NCBI GenBank assembly: GCA_044222005.1
Contig: JBGANY010000002.1
Location: 1-64,000, forward strand
Source of the DNA: Methylotenera_A sp044222005
GTDB lineage: Bacteria > Pseudomonadota > Gammaproteobacteria > Burkholderiales > Methylophilaceae
DNA length: 64,000 bases
Direction: 5' to 3'
Each line of letters starts with the position of its first letter. Within the stretch, counting starts at the first letter, position 1. The notes beneath the pieces were generated by a model, which was not told the DNA's origin, made no database searches, and was given only the letters and a program-made list of their open reading frames with translations. This document shows, one piece after another, positions 18,266-26,174 of this stretch. Both the position numbers and the translations under genes were made by a program.

Positions 18266-19810
18266 ATGAAGACGACCCCTGTGATTTTGCTGATTTTAGA
18301 CGGTTTTGGTTATCGCAAAGAAACCCAGGATAACGCGATTGCGCTGGCCAATACACCCAACCTGGACGCGCTCAAAGCGAACTATCCTAACACGCTGATT
18401 AACGCCTCAGAACATTACGTTGGCTTGCCTGACGGGCAAATGGGCAACTCTGAAGTCGGCCATCTGAATATCGGCGCGGGGCGCATCGTGTTCCAGGATT
18501 TCGAGCGCATCAACAACAGCATTGCCAGCGGCGAGTTTTTTCAACACCCCGAATTATGCAAGGCGCTGCAACAGTTAAAAGCGACCAATAAGGCGCTGCA
18601 TATTTTCGGCCTGCTTTCGAATGGCGGCGTGCATAGCCACCAGGACCATATCCACGCCATGCTGGAAATGGCAGCCAAACAGGGTTTGAGCAAAGTCTAT
18701 GTGCATGCGTTTTTAGATGGCCGTGACACACCACCTGTGAGTGCGGCGCCGTTCATTGAGGCTTTGGAAGCAAAAATCAAATCACTGGGGGTCGGCAAAA
18801 TCGCTTCTATCAGCGGGCGCTTTTATGCGATGGACCGTGACAAACGCTGGGAACGCGTAGAGGCCGCCTACACCATGCTGACGGAAGGCACGGCCGACTT
18901 TACAGAAACCACTGCCGGCGCCGCCTTGCGGGACGCCTACGCGCGCGGCGAGAACGACGAGTTTGTCAAATGCACGGTGATTCGCCAGCCGAACGAAGCG
19001 CCCATTCATTTAGAAGATGGCGACTGCGTGGTGTATATGAACTTCAGAAGCGACCGCGCGCGCCAGCTCAGCCACGCCCTGCTGGCCGAGGAATTTGACG
19101 GCTTCCACCGCCGCCATGTGCCTAAGCTTTCGGCTTATTTCACCCTAACTCAATTTGACAAAAAAGAGCTGAAAGCCATACCGATCTTTGCGCCGTATAC
19201 AGTCAAAAACACGTTTGGTGAACATCTGCAGAACTTAGGCCTGACCCAGCTGCGCATCGCCGAGACAGAAAAGTATCCACATGTAACCTTCTTTTTTAAC
19301 GGCGGTGAAGAGACTGTTTTCAAGGGTGAAGACCGCATTCTGGTGCCCTCTCCCAAAGTCGAGACTTACGACCTGCAGCCCGAAATGAGCGCACCGGAAG
19401 TCACCGACAAACTGGTAGAAGCCATCCTCAGCAAAAAATACAACGCCATTATCTGCAATTTTGCCAATTGCGACATGGTGGGCCATACGGGCAACCTGCA
19501 GGCGGCTATCAAAGCGGTAGAAACACTGGACACCAGCGTGGGGCGCGTAGTGACGGCCATGCAAAGCATCGGCGGCGAGGTGATTATTACGGCAGATCAC
19601 GGCAATGCCGAGATGATGCAGGACTATGAGAACCATCAGCCGCATACACAGCACACCACCAACCTGGTGCCTTTGATTTATGTTGGCCGCAAAACAACAT
19701 TGGCCAAAACAGGCGCGTTGTCAGACCTGGCACCCACCTTATTGCAGATGATGGGCGCACCGCAGCCGGCCGAAATGACGGGTAAAAGCTTACTAAAATT
19801 TGATGCCTAA
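18266..19810 (+). CDS. gpmI: 2,3-bisphosphoglycerate-independent phosphoglycerate mutase
   Basis: Manganese enzyme that interconverts 3- and 2-phosphoglycerate in glycolysis/gluconeogenesis. The 514-aa product matches E. coli GpmM in length and has the N-terminal metal Asp in LLILDGFG, the phosphoserine site GQMGNSEVGHLNIGAGR and the C-terminal ITADHGNAEMM. The start is the ATG at 18266 after an AAGGA ribosome site; an upstream in-frame ATG at 18218 would add a non-conserved leader. TATAAT at 18168-18173 is a likely -10. The last codons overlap the start of envC. Confidence 0.97.
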   Translation: MKTTPVILLILDGFGYRKETQDNAIALANTPNLDALKANYPNTLINASEHYVGLPDGQMGNSEVGHLNIGAGRIVFQDFERINNSIASGEFFQHPELCKALQQLKATNKALHIFGLLSNGGVHSHQDHIHAMLEMAAKQGLSKVYVHAFLDGRDTPPVSAAPFIEALEAKIKSLGVGKIASISGRFYAMDRDKRWERVEAAYTMLTEGTADFTETTAGAALRDAYARGENDEFVKCTVIRQPNEAPIHLEDGDCVVYMNFRSDRARQLSHALLAEEFDGFHRRHVPKLSAYFTLTQFDKKELKAIPIFAPYTVKNTFGEHLQNLGLTQLRIAETEKYPHVTFFFNGGEETVFKGEDRILVPSPKVETYDLQPEMSAPEVTDKLVEAILSKKYNAIICNFANCDMVGHTGNLQAAIKAVETLDTSVGRVVTAMQSIGGEVIITADHGNAEMMQDYENHQPHTQHTTNLVPLIYVGRKTTLAKTGALSDLAPTLLQMMGAPQPAEMTGKSLLKFDA

Positions 19811-21083
19811 ACTGCAGCAGCTTAAATGGCCGATAGAAAAATGGCCGTTCCCGTTATTACTGTTGTTATTGTGTCTTTGCACTCCCAACGTTTTTGCCGC
19901 CAAGAAAATTGACGCGGCCAAAGAGGACTTAAGCGACATTCAGGAAAAAATCCAGGCGCTTAAAAAAGAGTTAGATAGCAATCAGGAAGCGCATAAAGAT
20001 GCCACTGATGCACTGAAGGAATCGGAAACGGCGATTAGCGCTGCCAACCGGAAACTGCGCGAAATCAACCAAAAACAGAACCAGAATAAGCTCACGCTCA
20101 ATTCACTTAAAAAACAATCCTTATCCATTAATGAACGGCTGAGCGCGCAACAGAAGCAGTTAAGCGGCTTGCTGTATCAGCAATATAAGAATGGCAACCA
20201 GAGCTATACCCAGCTTATTCTGCAAAACAAGAATCCCAGCGAAATCGCGCGCGACTTGAAATACCAGTCTTATATCGCCAAGGCACACGCCAAGGTGATT
20301 GACGACATGCAGGATAGCTTGATCGAAGTGAAGGAACTCAATAACAAAACCGCGGCAGCCCAGCAGGAAGTATCGGATTTAAAGGCTCGGCAGGAAGCAG
20401 AAAAGAAAGCGCTTGAACAGCAGAAAATAGAAAAATCGAAAGTTGTAAAAAATCTTTCGCAGCAAATCGCATCGCAACGTAATGAAATCGACAAACTAAA
20501 GCGTGATGAAAAAAACTTGTCTAAACTGGTTGAACGTTTAGCCAAGATCGTCCCGCCCCGCGTTAAGAAGAAATCTGCCAAACCGCGTGTAAATACAGAA
20601 ACCGGCGCCGACAAACCAGAAGACAGCAGCAACGCCATTGTAGCCAAAAACGAATCGCTGCCCAGCAGCGACGTGGCGGGCATCAATTTTGCCAGCCTGC
20701 GCGGCAAGCTGCGTTTGCCCGTGCGTGGTGACGTCACAAACCGCTTCGGCGCACTCCGGGCGGACACCGGCATTACCTGGAAAGGGCTGTTTATCAAGGC
20801 CAATGAAGGCAATGACGTGAAAACGGTGGCCGATGGCCGTGTCGTGTTTGCAGACTGGATGCGCGGTTTTGGCAATCTGATTATTGTGGACCACGGCGAT
20901 GGCTACATGAGCCTGTATGGCAATAACCAAACCGTGCTAAAACATGTGGGCGACGAAGTGAATGCGGGCGATGCGATTGCCGCAGTAGGCAACAGCGGCG
21001 GTAACGAGAGCAATGGCCTGTATTACGAACTGCGTCATCAAAGCCAGCCGTTTGATCCGCTCAAGTGGAGCGTGATCCGCTAA
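19803..21083 (+). CDS. envC: Murein hydrolase activator EnvC
   Basis: Periplasmic activator of the septal amidases AmiA/AmiB in daughter-cell separation. The 426-aa product has a signal peptide ending near NVFAAKK, a long coiled coil (about residues 38-255) and a C-terminal LytM/M23 domain (about 300-426). The LytM domain lacks full catalytic zinc ligation: the segments read VADGRVVFADWM and IVDHGDGYMSLYG, as expected for a regulatory, non-hydrolytic EnvC. The start is the ATG at 19803, which overlaps the gpmI stop by 8 bp; the gpmI-envC pairing is conserved in E. coli. Confidence 0.94.
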   Translation: MPKLQQLKWPIEKWPFPLLLLLLCLCTPNVFAAKKIDAAKEDLSDIQEKIQALKKELDSNQEAHKDATDALKESETAISAANRKLREINQKQNQNKLTLNSLKKQSLSINERLSAQQKQLSGLLYQQYKNGNQSYTQLILQNKNPSEIARDLKYQSYIAKAHAKVIDDMQDSLIEVKELNNKTAAAQQEVSDLKARQEAEKKALEQQKIEKSKVVKNLSQQIASQRNEIDKLKRDEKNLSKLVERLAKIVPPRVKKKSAKPRVNTETGADKPEDSSNAIVAKNESLPSSDVAGINFASLRGKLRLPVRGDVTNRFGALRADTGITWKGLFIKANEGNDVKTVADGRVVFADWMRGFGNLIIVDHGDGYMSLYGNNQTVLKHVGDEVNAGDAIAAVGNSGGNESNGLYYELRHQSQPFDPLKWSVIR

Positions 21084-21451
21084 ACCAGGTCTACCTTTAT
21101 CCGCGCACCCATTGCATACGCCTGTATCTCGTAAGGGCTGTGCATATACCCTTTTCGGCATGACCAGAGATATTTAAGGAGCGTCATGCCATGGCAAAAC
21201 TGTGCGACATGTGTAAGTTCGTGCCCGAGCAGAACAACCCCTTGCAGCGTATCGGCCTGATAAGCACCTGCCCGAAAAAATATCCGATTACCCAACACTA
21301 CTGCACACATCTTTTTGCTTAGCCAGAATGGCACTTTACCATCCACGATACGCGCTTGATGCAAAACTTGTGCGCTAAAATATGGTTGAAATAATGTGCG
21401 CTCAGGCACTGTTAATGGACGGCCTTGCTCAAACACCAGATCACTCGCCAA
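21080..21451 (-). CDS. Small HExxH zinc-peptidase-like protein (DUF4157-like)
   Basis: About 123 aa with the zinc-binding motif HELTHV in GVVLLGHELTHVAQF and a downstream conserved YMHSPYEIQAYA. This resembles the DUF4157 (eCIS core) metallopeptidase-like family, whose activity is mostly unproven. No ATG is in frame at the expected position: the frame enters inside the last codons of yjbQ, so the start is probably TTG at 21451 or GTG at 21436, with translation coupled to yjbQ. No signal peptide can be defined. The stop overlaps the end of the convergent envC by 4 bp. Confidence 0.65.
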   Translation of the reverse strand: MASDLVFEQGRPLTVPERTLFQPYFSAQVLHQARIVDGKVPFWLSKKMCAVVLGNRIFFRAGAYQADTLQGVVLLGHELTHVAQFCHGMTLLKYLWSCRKGYMHSPYEIQAYAMGARIKVDLV

Positions 21452-21860
21452 TGGCGTGCATGATAATACGGCGCGTGGCAGGCATATGCCGATGTTCAAA
21501 CAAAAATACGCCCTGCCACTGCCCGAGCGCAACTTTGCCATCTATTACCGGAATCGATAAGCTGGTTTGCGTCAGTGCAGTGCGCACGTGCGCGGGCATG
21601 TCATCCGGGCCTTCCACTGTATGAATAAACAGCGTATCGCCATCCGGCGCGATCCGGTTAAAAAACGCCTCCATATCCACCAGCACATCGCTGTCATAGT
21701 TCTCGTTAATCAATAGACTGGCCGAGGTATGCTGGATATACAAGGTAAGCAGCCCAGTATCAAGCCCCAGCTGATTCGCCCAATTAATGACCTGCGGGGT
21801 GATATCATAAAGTCTGCGGCCTTGTGCTTTGACGCTGATTTGTTGGGTAAACTGACGCAT
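21441..21860 (-). CDS. yjbQ: YjbQ family protein (UPF0047)
   Basis: A 139-aa member of the YjbQ/UPF0047 family, some members of which show weak thiamine-phosphate synthase activity; the main role is not known. Family signatures: LYIQHTSASLLINEN, the HTVEGPDDMPAHVR segment with conserved His, and the C-terminal WQGVFLFEHR. The length is typical. The last codons overlap the start of the HExxH gene. Confidence 0.9.
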   Translation of the reverse strand: MRQFTQQISVKAQGRRLYDITPQVINWANQLGLDTGLLTLYIQHTSASLLINENYDSDVLVDMEAFFNRIAPDGDTLFIHTVEGPDDMPAHVRTALTQTSLSIPVIDGKVALGQWQGVFLFEHRHMPATRRIIMHAIGE

Positions 21861-21943
21861 TCTTAATGCCCTGTGAAAGAATGCTCAATTATAACTTGCT
21901 ACAAGACTATCATCCATTGGTCTTGGGGCAAGTGGGCACTACA

Positions 21944-22462
21944 CTACCGGCGGTGCCTGTAATAAAAACTGGGGCCCCAGTAAAAACGGCTGTAGCCATA
22001 GGGATAAAAACCATAATATGGATAAAAGAACGGATCATAGTAATAGCTTTGCAACCTTGCACGCTCCCGCTCAAGCTGCTTTTGGGCCGCACGTTTATCC
22101 TGCTCGCGTTTATTCATCTCATCTGCAAGCGCATTCTGTTTCGCCAGCTCGTTGCTTTGCTGAATATAATCCAGCACTTTGATATCTACGCCTCGTTTAC
22201 TTAAATCCAGCGTCTGAGTTGGCGTCAGTTCGTAGCGCGAGTTGCTGGCTTTGATTTTGGCGATAATTTCATCACTGGTTTTGCCCTGCTTGCTGTCCGC
22301 TACAATTTCATCCAGGCTCACTGTCGCTACGGCCGGCGGAATCAGTTTAGCCAATTCTTCAGGGGTGATTCTATCAACCTGGCCCTGCTGCGTGCCAGTG
22401 CTGGCGCAGCCAGCTAGCGTAAACAGCGCAACCATCAATGCTGTTAAATAATAAGCTTTCAT
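21944..22462 (-). CDS. Lipoprotein of unknown function
   Basis: A 172-aa predicted lipoprotein with lipobox LAGC at residues 16-19. The middle holds a conserved-looking segment (LDEIVADSKQGKTSDEIIAKIK) that repeats a short helical theme with TLDLSKRGVD. A charged coiled-coil stretch (about 115-140) is followed by a tail rich in Tyr/Phe/Pro/Gly. Similar proteins are annotated only as hypothetical lipoproteins. It overlaps the upstream lytic transglycosylase gene by 4 bp and so probably acts with it in the envelope. Confidence 0.75.
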   Translation of the reverse strand: MKAYYLTALMVALFTLAGCASTGTQQGQVDRITPEELAKLIPPAVATVSLDEIVADSKQGKTSDEIIAKIKASNSRYELTPTQTLDLSKRGVDIKVLDYIQQSNELAKQNALADEMNKREQDKRAAQKQLERERARLQSYYYDPFFYPYYGFYPYGYSRFYWGPSFYYRHRR

Positions 22463-23406
22463 TGCAAACTCACTTTCTTTATGGCTGGCGACGCACTGGT
22501 AATACTCGCGTCAAAATCATGCCTCTTTGATTGGTACAAGCCCAACACTTTCTTCACATAGGCGCGTGTTTCCTTATAGGGCGGCACACCTCTGTATCTA
22601 TCCACCGCGCCTTCACCTGCATTGTATGCGGCTACCGCAAGCGTCACATCGCCTCTGAAATACGAGAGCAGCCAGCGCAGATACGCCACGCCACCCTTGA
22701 TATTCTGCGAGGCGTTAAAGGCATTCTTTACGTTAAACCGTTCAGCCGTGGCAGGGATGATTTGCATTAAGCCATGCGCATTCTTGCTGGATTTTGCCGA
22801 TACTTTAAAGTTGGATTCCGCGGTAATAATGGATAGCACCAATTTAGAATCTACGTTATACCAATCGGCGATAGTATCCACCAAACCCACTAACCAGCGC
22901 TTGTTTTTTGGCAGCTTGGCCACATAGGCATCAATCGCGGGCGAACCTTGAGAATAGCCATATTGCTGCACTGGCGCGCGCTCTGGTGCAACAGCCTCCA
23001 GCACGCAAGGCGGCGTATCACTGGTTTTAATCTCGATGGTTTCCAGCATCTTTTGCGCCTCAAAATGTCCGTGGGTAGAGGCAATGCCAAACAGATTGGC
23101 CGCATAATCACGGTTGGCCGGCACACCGCGTCCAAACGCGTACAACATGCCCAGCCTGTACAAACCCTCCGCGCTGCCGTAGCGCGCCGCTTCGCAATAC
23201 AGATTGGCCGCTTTCCAGGCGGATTCACCATTATTTTCGGCATCATTTTCATCGCTCACCAACACGCTTGCGCGCTCAAGCAACGCTTTGACCACCGGCG
23301 GCTCGTTATCGAATGTTTCCAGCTCAGCCTGTGTGTAGGCATAAGAACTCTGGCTTGAAAGAATCAAACTTAAACTTACAAACCAGAGCCTCACGTTTTT
23401 GAGCAT
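22459..23406 (-). CDS. Lytic transglycosylase with SEL1-like repeats
   Basis: A 315-aa periplasmic protein with a signal peptide (cleavage near SYA, about residue 23), one or two SEL1-like repeats (SAEGLYRLGMLYAFGRGVPANRDYAANLFGIAS, split here for reference) and a C-terminal SLT domain. The SLT domain has the catalytic Glu in ITAESNF, the HGLMQIIPATA segment and the AVAAYNAGEGAVDRY motif. It should cleave glycan strands of murein to anhydro-muropeptides. It lies 11 bp past the original clpB stop and overlaps the lipoprotein gene. Confidence 0.88.
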   Translation of the reverse strand: MLKNVRLWFVSLSLILSSQSSYAYTQAELETFDNEPPVVKALLERASVLVSDENDAENNGESAWKAANLYCEAARYGSAEGLYRLGMLYAFGRGVPANRDYAANLFGIASTHGHFEAQKMLETIEIKTSDTPPCVLEAVAPERAPVQQYGYSQGSPAIDAYVAKLPKNKRWLVGLVDTIADWYNVDSKLVLSIITAESNFKVSAKSSKNAHGLMQIIPATAERFNVKNAFNASQNIKGGVAYLRWLLSYFRGDVTLAVAAYNAGEGAVDRYRGVPPYKETRAYVKKVLGLYQSKRHDFDASITSASPAIKKVSLQ

Positions 23407-23456
23407 GTTTTGTCGATTAATTTGCCTTGTTAAAGGTCATTTTGCCTGCCATACAA

Positions 23457-25952
23457 TCAATTATGATCGATTTCACTTTGAATCGCCCGTTTTAGCGGCC
23501 GTGCACCATACACCGGATCGAAGCCTGCACTAGCGATTTCCGCCAACGCGGCATCGGTAATCACGACCTCGATATCCAGCGCATGCAAACGTTTGGTTAA
23601 CAATTGCAACTGGATTTTTGCAATCGACTTCACATTCGCTTCATCCAGGCTATGGAAAACGACCACCTCGTCGATACGGTTGACGAATTCCGGCCTGAAG
23701 TGCGTTTTCACCTCGCCCATCACCGCCAGTTTCACCACCTGGTAATCCTGATCCGCCATGTTCTGTATCATTTGCGAGCCCAGATTCGAGGTCATGATAA
23801 TCACCGTATTCTTGAAATCCACCGTGCGGCCCTGGCCGTCGGTCAAGCGGCCATCATCCAGCACTTGCAGCAATACATTAAACACGTCCGGATGCGCTTT
23901 TTCCACTTCATCCAGCAGGATGACGGAATAGGGCTTGCGGCGCACCGCTTCTGTGAGCGTACCGCCCTCCTCATAGCCCACATAGCCGGGCGGCGCACCG
24001 ATCATACGCGCGACGCTGTGTTTTTCCATAAACTCACTCATGTCGATACGAATCAAATGGTCTTCCGAATCGAACAAGAAGTTCGCCAATGATTTACACA
24101 GCTCGGTTTTACCCACACCGGTTGGCCCTAAGAATAAAAAGCTGCCATAAGGCCGATTCGGGTCACCCAAGCCGGAGCGTGAACGACGGATCGCATCAGA
24201 AACCAGGCGCACAGCCTCATCCTGCCCCACCACACGCTCATGTAATTTAGCCTCCATAGTCAGCAGTTTTTCACGCTCACCCGTCATCATCTTGCTCACC
24301 GGGATCCCTGTCGCGCGACTGACGACTTCCGCAATCTCGTCCGCGCCTACTTCTGTGCGCAACATTTTGTTTTTGCTTTGTTCAGCGGTCGATTCGGCAC
24401 TCGAAGCTTGCTTTAATTGCGCTTCCAGTTGAGGCAGTTTGCCATATTGCAACTCTGAAACTTTCTGCCAGTCGCCTTTGCGCTTGGCTTCTTCCATCTC
24501 TTGCCTGATTTTTTCAATCGCCTCTTTGATGTGGGCAGAGCCTTGCACCTGCGCTTTTTCCGCCTTCCAGATTTCTTCCAGATCGGCGTATTCTTTTTCC
24601 AGTTTGGTGATTTCTTCTTCAATCAGGCCGAATCTTTTAATCGAGCCTTCGTCCTTTTCACGGCGCACCGCTTCGCGCTCGATTTTCAATTGAATCAAAC
24701 GCCGGTCCAGCTTATCCATCACTTCCGGCTTGGAATCAATCTCCATCTTGATGCGCGATGCAGCTTCATCGATCAGGTCAATCGCCTTATCGGGCAAGAA
24801 GCGGTCGGTAATGTAACGATGCGACAGTTCTGCCGCCGCCACAATCGCTGGATCGGTAATCTCGACGCCGTGGTGCAGCTCGTATTTCTCTTGCAGCCCA
24901 CGCAGAATCGCAATGGTGGCTTCTACGGTCGGTTCATCCACCAATACTTTCTGGAAGCGGCGCTCTAATGCGGCATCTTTTTCGATGTATTTGCGATATT
25001 CGTCTAAGGTAGTTGCTCCCACACAGTGCAACTCGCCGCGCGCTAAAGCAGGCTTCAGCATATTGCCGGCATCCATCGCGCCTTCAGCCTTGCCTGCGCC
25101 CACCATGGTGTGGATTTCGTCAATAAATACGATAGTTTGGCCTTCATCCTGCGCCAATTCCTTGAGCACAGATTTCAGGCGCTCTTCAAACTCGCCGCGA
25201 TATTTCGCACCCGCCAGCAAAGCCGCCATATCCAGCGATAACACTTTTTTGTTTTTAAGGCTTTCCGGCACTTCACCATTGACAATGCGTTGCGCCAGAC
25301 CTTCCACGATCGCGGTCTTACCCACGCCAGGCTCGCCAATTAGCACGGGGTTATTCTTGGTGCGGCGTTGCAATACTTGAATCGCGCGGCGGATTTCGTC
25401 ATCACGTCCGATCACCGGATCGAGCTTGCCCATTCTTGCGCGCTCGGTTAAATCCAGCGTATATTTTTTAAGCGCTTCACGCTGGCCTTCGGCTTCCTGG
25501 CTGTCCACACTGCCATCGCCACGCACCGCATGGATACTGGCTTCCAGAGCAGCCTTGGTAAGGCCGTTTTGCCTGAGCAATTTGCCTGTTTCGCCTTTGT
25601 CATCCGCCAGCGCCAGCAAAAACATCTCGCTGGCGATGTAAGCATCACCACGTTTTTGCGCGAGCTTGTCGGTAACGTTCAGGAGATTATTCAAGTCGCG
25701 TGAAATCGCCACCTCGCCGCTGGTATCGGGCGATTTTGGCAAGTTGCCAATCGCGGCATTCAAGCCGGATTTGAGCGGGTTCAGCTGTACGCCCGCGCGT
25801 GCAAGCAAAGACGCCGTGCTGCCATCCTCCTGGTTTAGCAAGGCAAGCAGCAAGTGCTGCGGCTCAATCGCGGTATTGTCTGCCCCCAGCGCGATGCTTT
25901 GTGCGTCATTGATGGCTTGCTGGAATTTGGTCGTCAGTTTGTCGAAGCGCAT
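23457..25952 (-). CDS. clpB: Disaggregase ClpB, C-terminus damaged by a deletion
   Basis: Hexameric AAA+ chaperone that extracts and refolds aggregated proteins with DnaK. The 831-aa frame has the Clp N-domain, NBD1 with Walker A GEPGVGKT, the long middle coiled coil (about 410-530), and NBD2 with Walker A GPTGVGKT, Walker B VILLDEVEKAH and GARPLKRAIQ. It stops right after AIQSEIDHN. The minus-strand bases down to 23417 read, in another frame, IIDCMAGKMTFNKAN and a stop, which looks like the genuine ClpB C-terminus. About 18-20 codons (the NPLA...ILxG segment of the family) are missing between them, with a frameshift. The start has a strong AAGGAGGT site and a heat-shock promoter. Confidence 0.95.
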   Translation of the reverse strand: MRFDKLTTKFQQAINDAQSIALGADNTAIEPQHLLLALLNQEDGSTASLLARAGVQLNPLKSGLNAAIGNLPKSPDTSGEVAISRDLNNLLNVTDKLAQKRGDAYIASEMFLLALADDKGETGKLLRQNGLTKAALEASIHAVRGDGSVDSQEAEGQREALKKYTLDLTERARMGKLDPVIGRDDEIRRAIQVLQRRTKNNPVLIGEPGVGKTAIVEGLAQRIVNGEVPESLKNKKVLSLDMAALLAGAKYRGEFEERLKSVLKELAQDEGQTIVFIDEIHTMVGAGKAEGAMDAGNMLKPALARGELHCVGATTLDEYRKYIEKDAALERRFQKVLVDEPTVEATIAILRGLQEKYELHHGVEITDPAIVAAAELSHRYITDRFLPDKAIDLIDEAASRIKMEIDSKPEVMDKLDRRLIQLKIEREAVRREKDEGSIKRFGLIEEEITKLEKEYADLEEIWKAEKAQVQGSAHIKEAIEKIRQEMEEAKRKGDWQKVSELQYGKLPQLEAQLKQASSAESTAEQSKNKMLRTEVGADEIAEVVSRATGIPVSKMMTGEREKLLTMEAKLHERVVGQDEAVRLVSDAIRRSRSGLGDPNRPYGSFLFLGPTGVGKTELCKSLANFLFDSEDHLIRIDMSEFMEKHSVARMIGAPPGYVGYEEGGTLTEAVRRKPYSVILLDEVEKAHPDVFNVLLQVLDDGRLTDGQGRTVDFKNTVIIMTSNLGSQMIQNMADQDYQVVKLAVMGEVKTHFRPEFVNRIDEVVVFHSLDEANVKSIAKIQLQLLTKRLHALDIEVVITDAALAEIASAGFDPVYGARPLKRAIQSEIDHN

Positions 25953-25983
25953 ATTACCTCCTTAAAAGTCTAGTTACAAACAA

Positions 25984-26010
25984 GGTGGGGCGGCTTTTGC
26001 CATTTTCAAT
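25984..26010 (-). promoter_or_regulatory. Sigma-32 type heat-shock promoter of clpB
   Basis: On the minus strand ATTGAAA (26004-26010) and CCCCACC (25984-25990) are 13 bp apart. The known sigma-32 pattern is CTTGAAA, 11-16 bp, CCCCATNT, so each box differs at one position. The predicted start lies about 25 nt upstream of the clpB ATG, which fits a heat-shock gene. Confidence 0.7.
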
Positions 26011-26174
26011 GCCCTGGAAGCCGATTCCAATTTATATCACGCCGTGTTTTATGCGCTTAAGTTTTACTGATTCCAGTCGTTAAGAATTTACTGATTCATT
26101 TTATATGTACAAGGCAATGCGGCGTTAACGCCGTTATATCAACCTGTACTGTTTTATTAAAGATACTTAAACAA

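Noticed and set aside
26120..26133. 14-bp perfect palindrome CGGCGTTAACGCCG before the GGDEF-EAL gene
   Set aside because: Could be an operator, but no regulator is linked, it is not followed by a T-run, and a single palindrome of this size can occur by chance.
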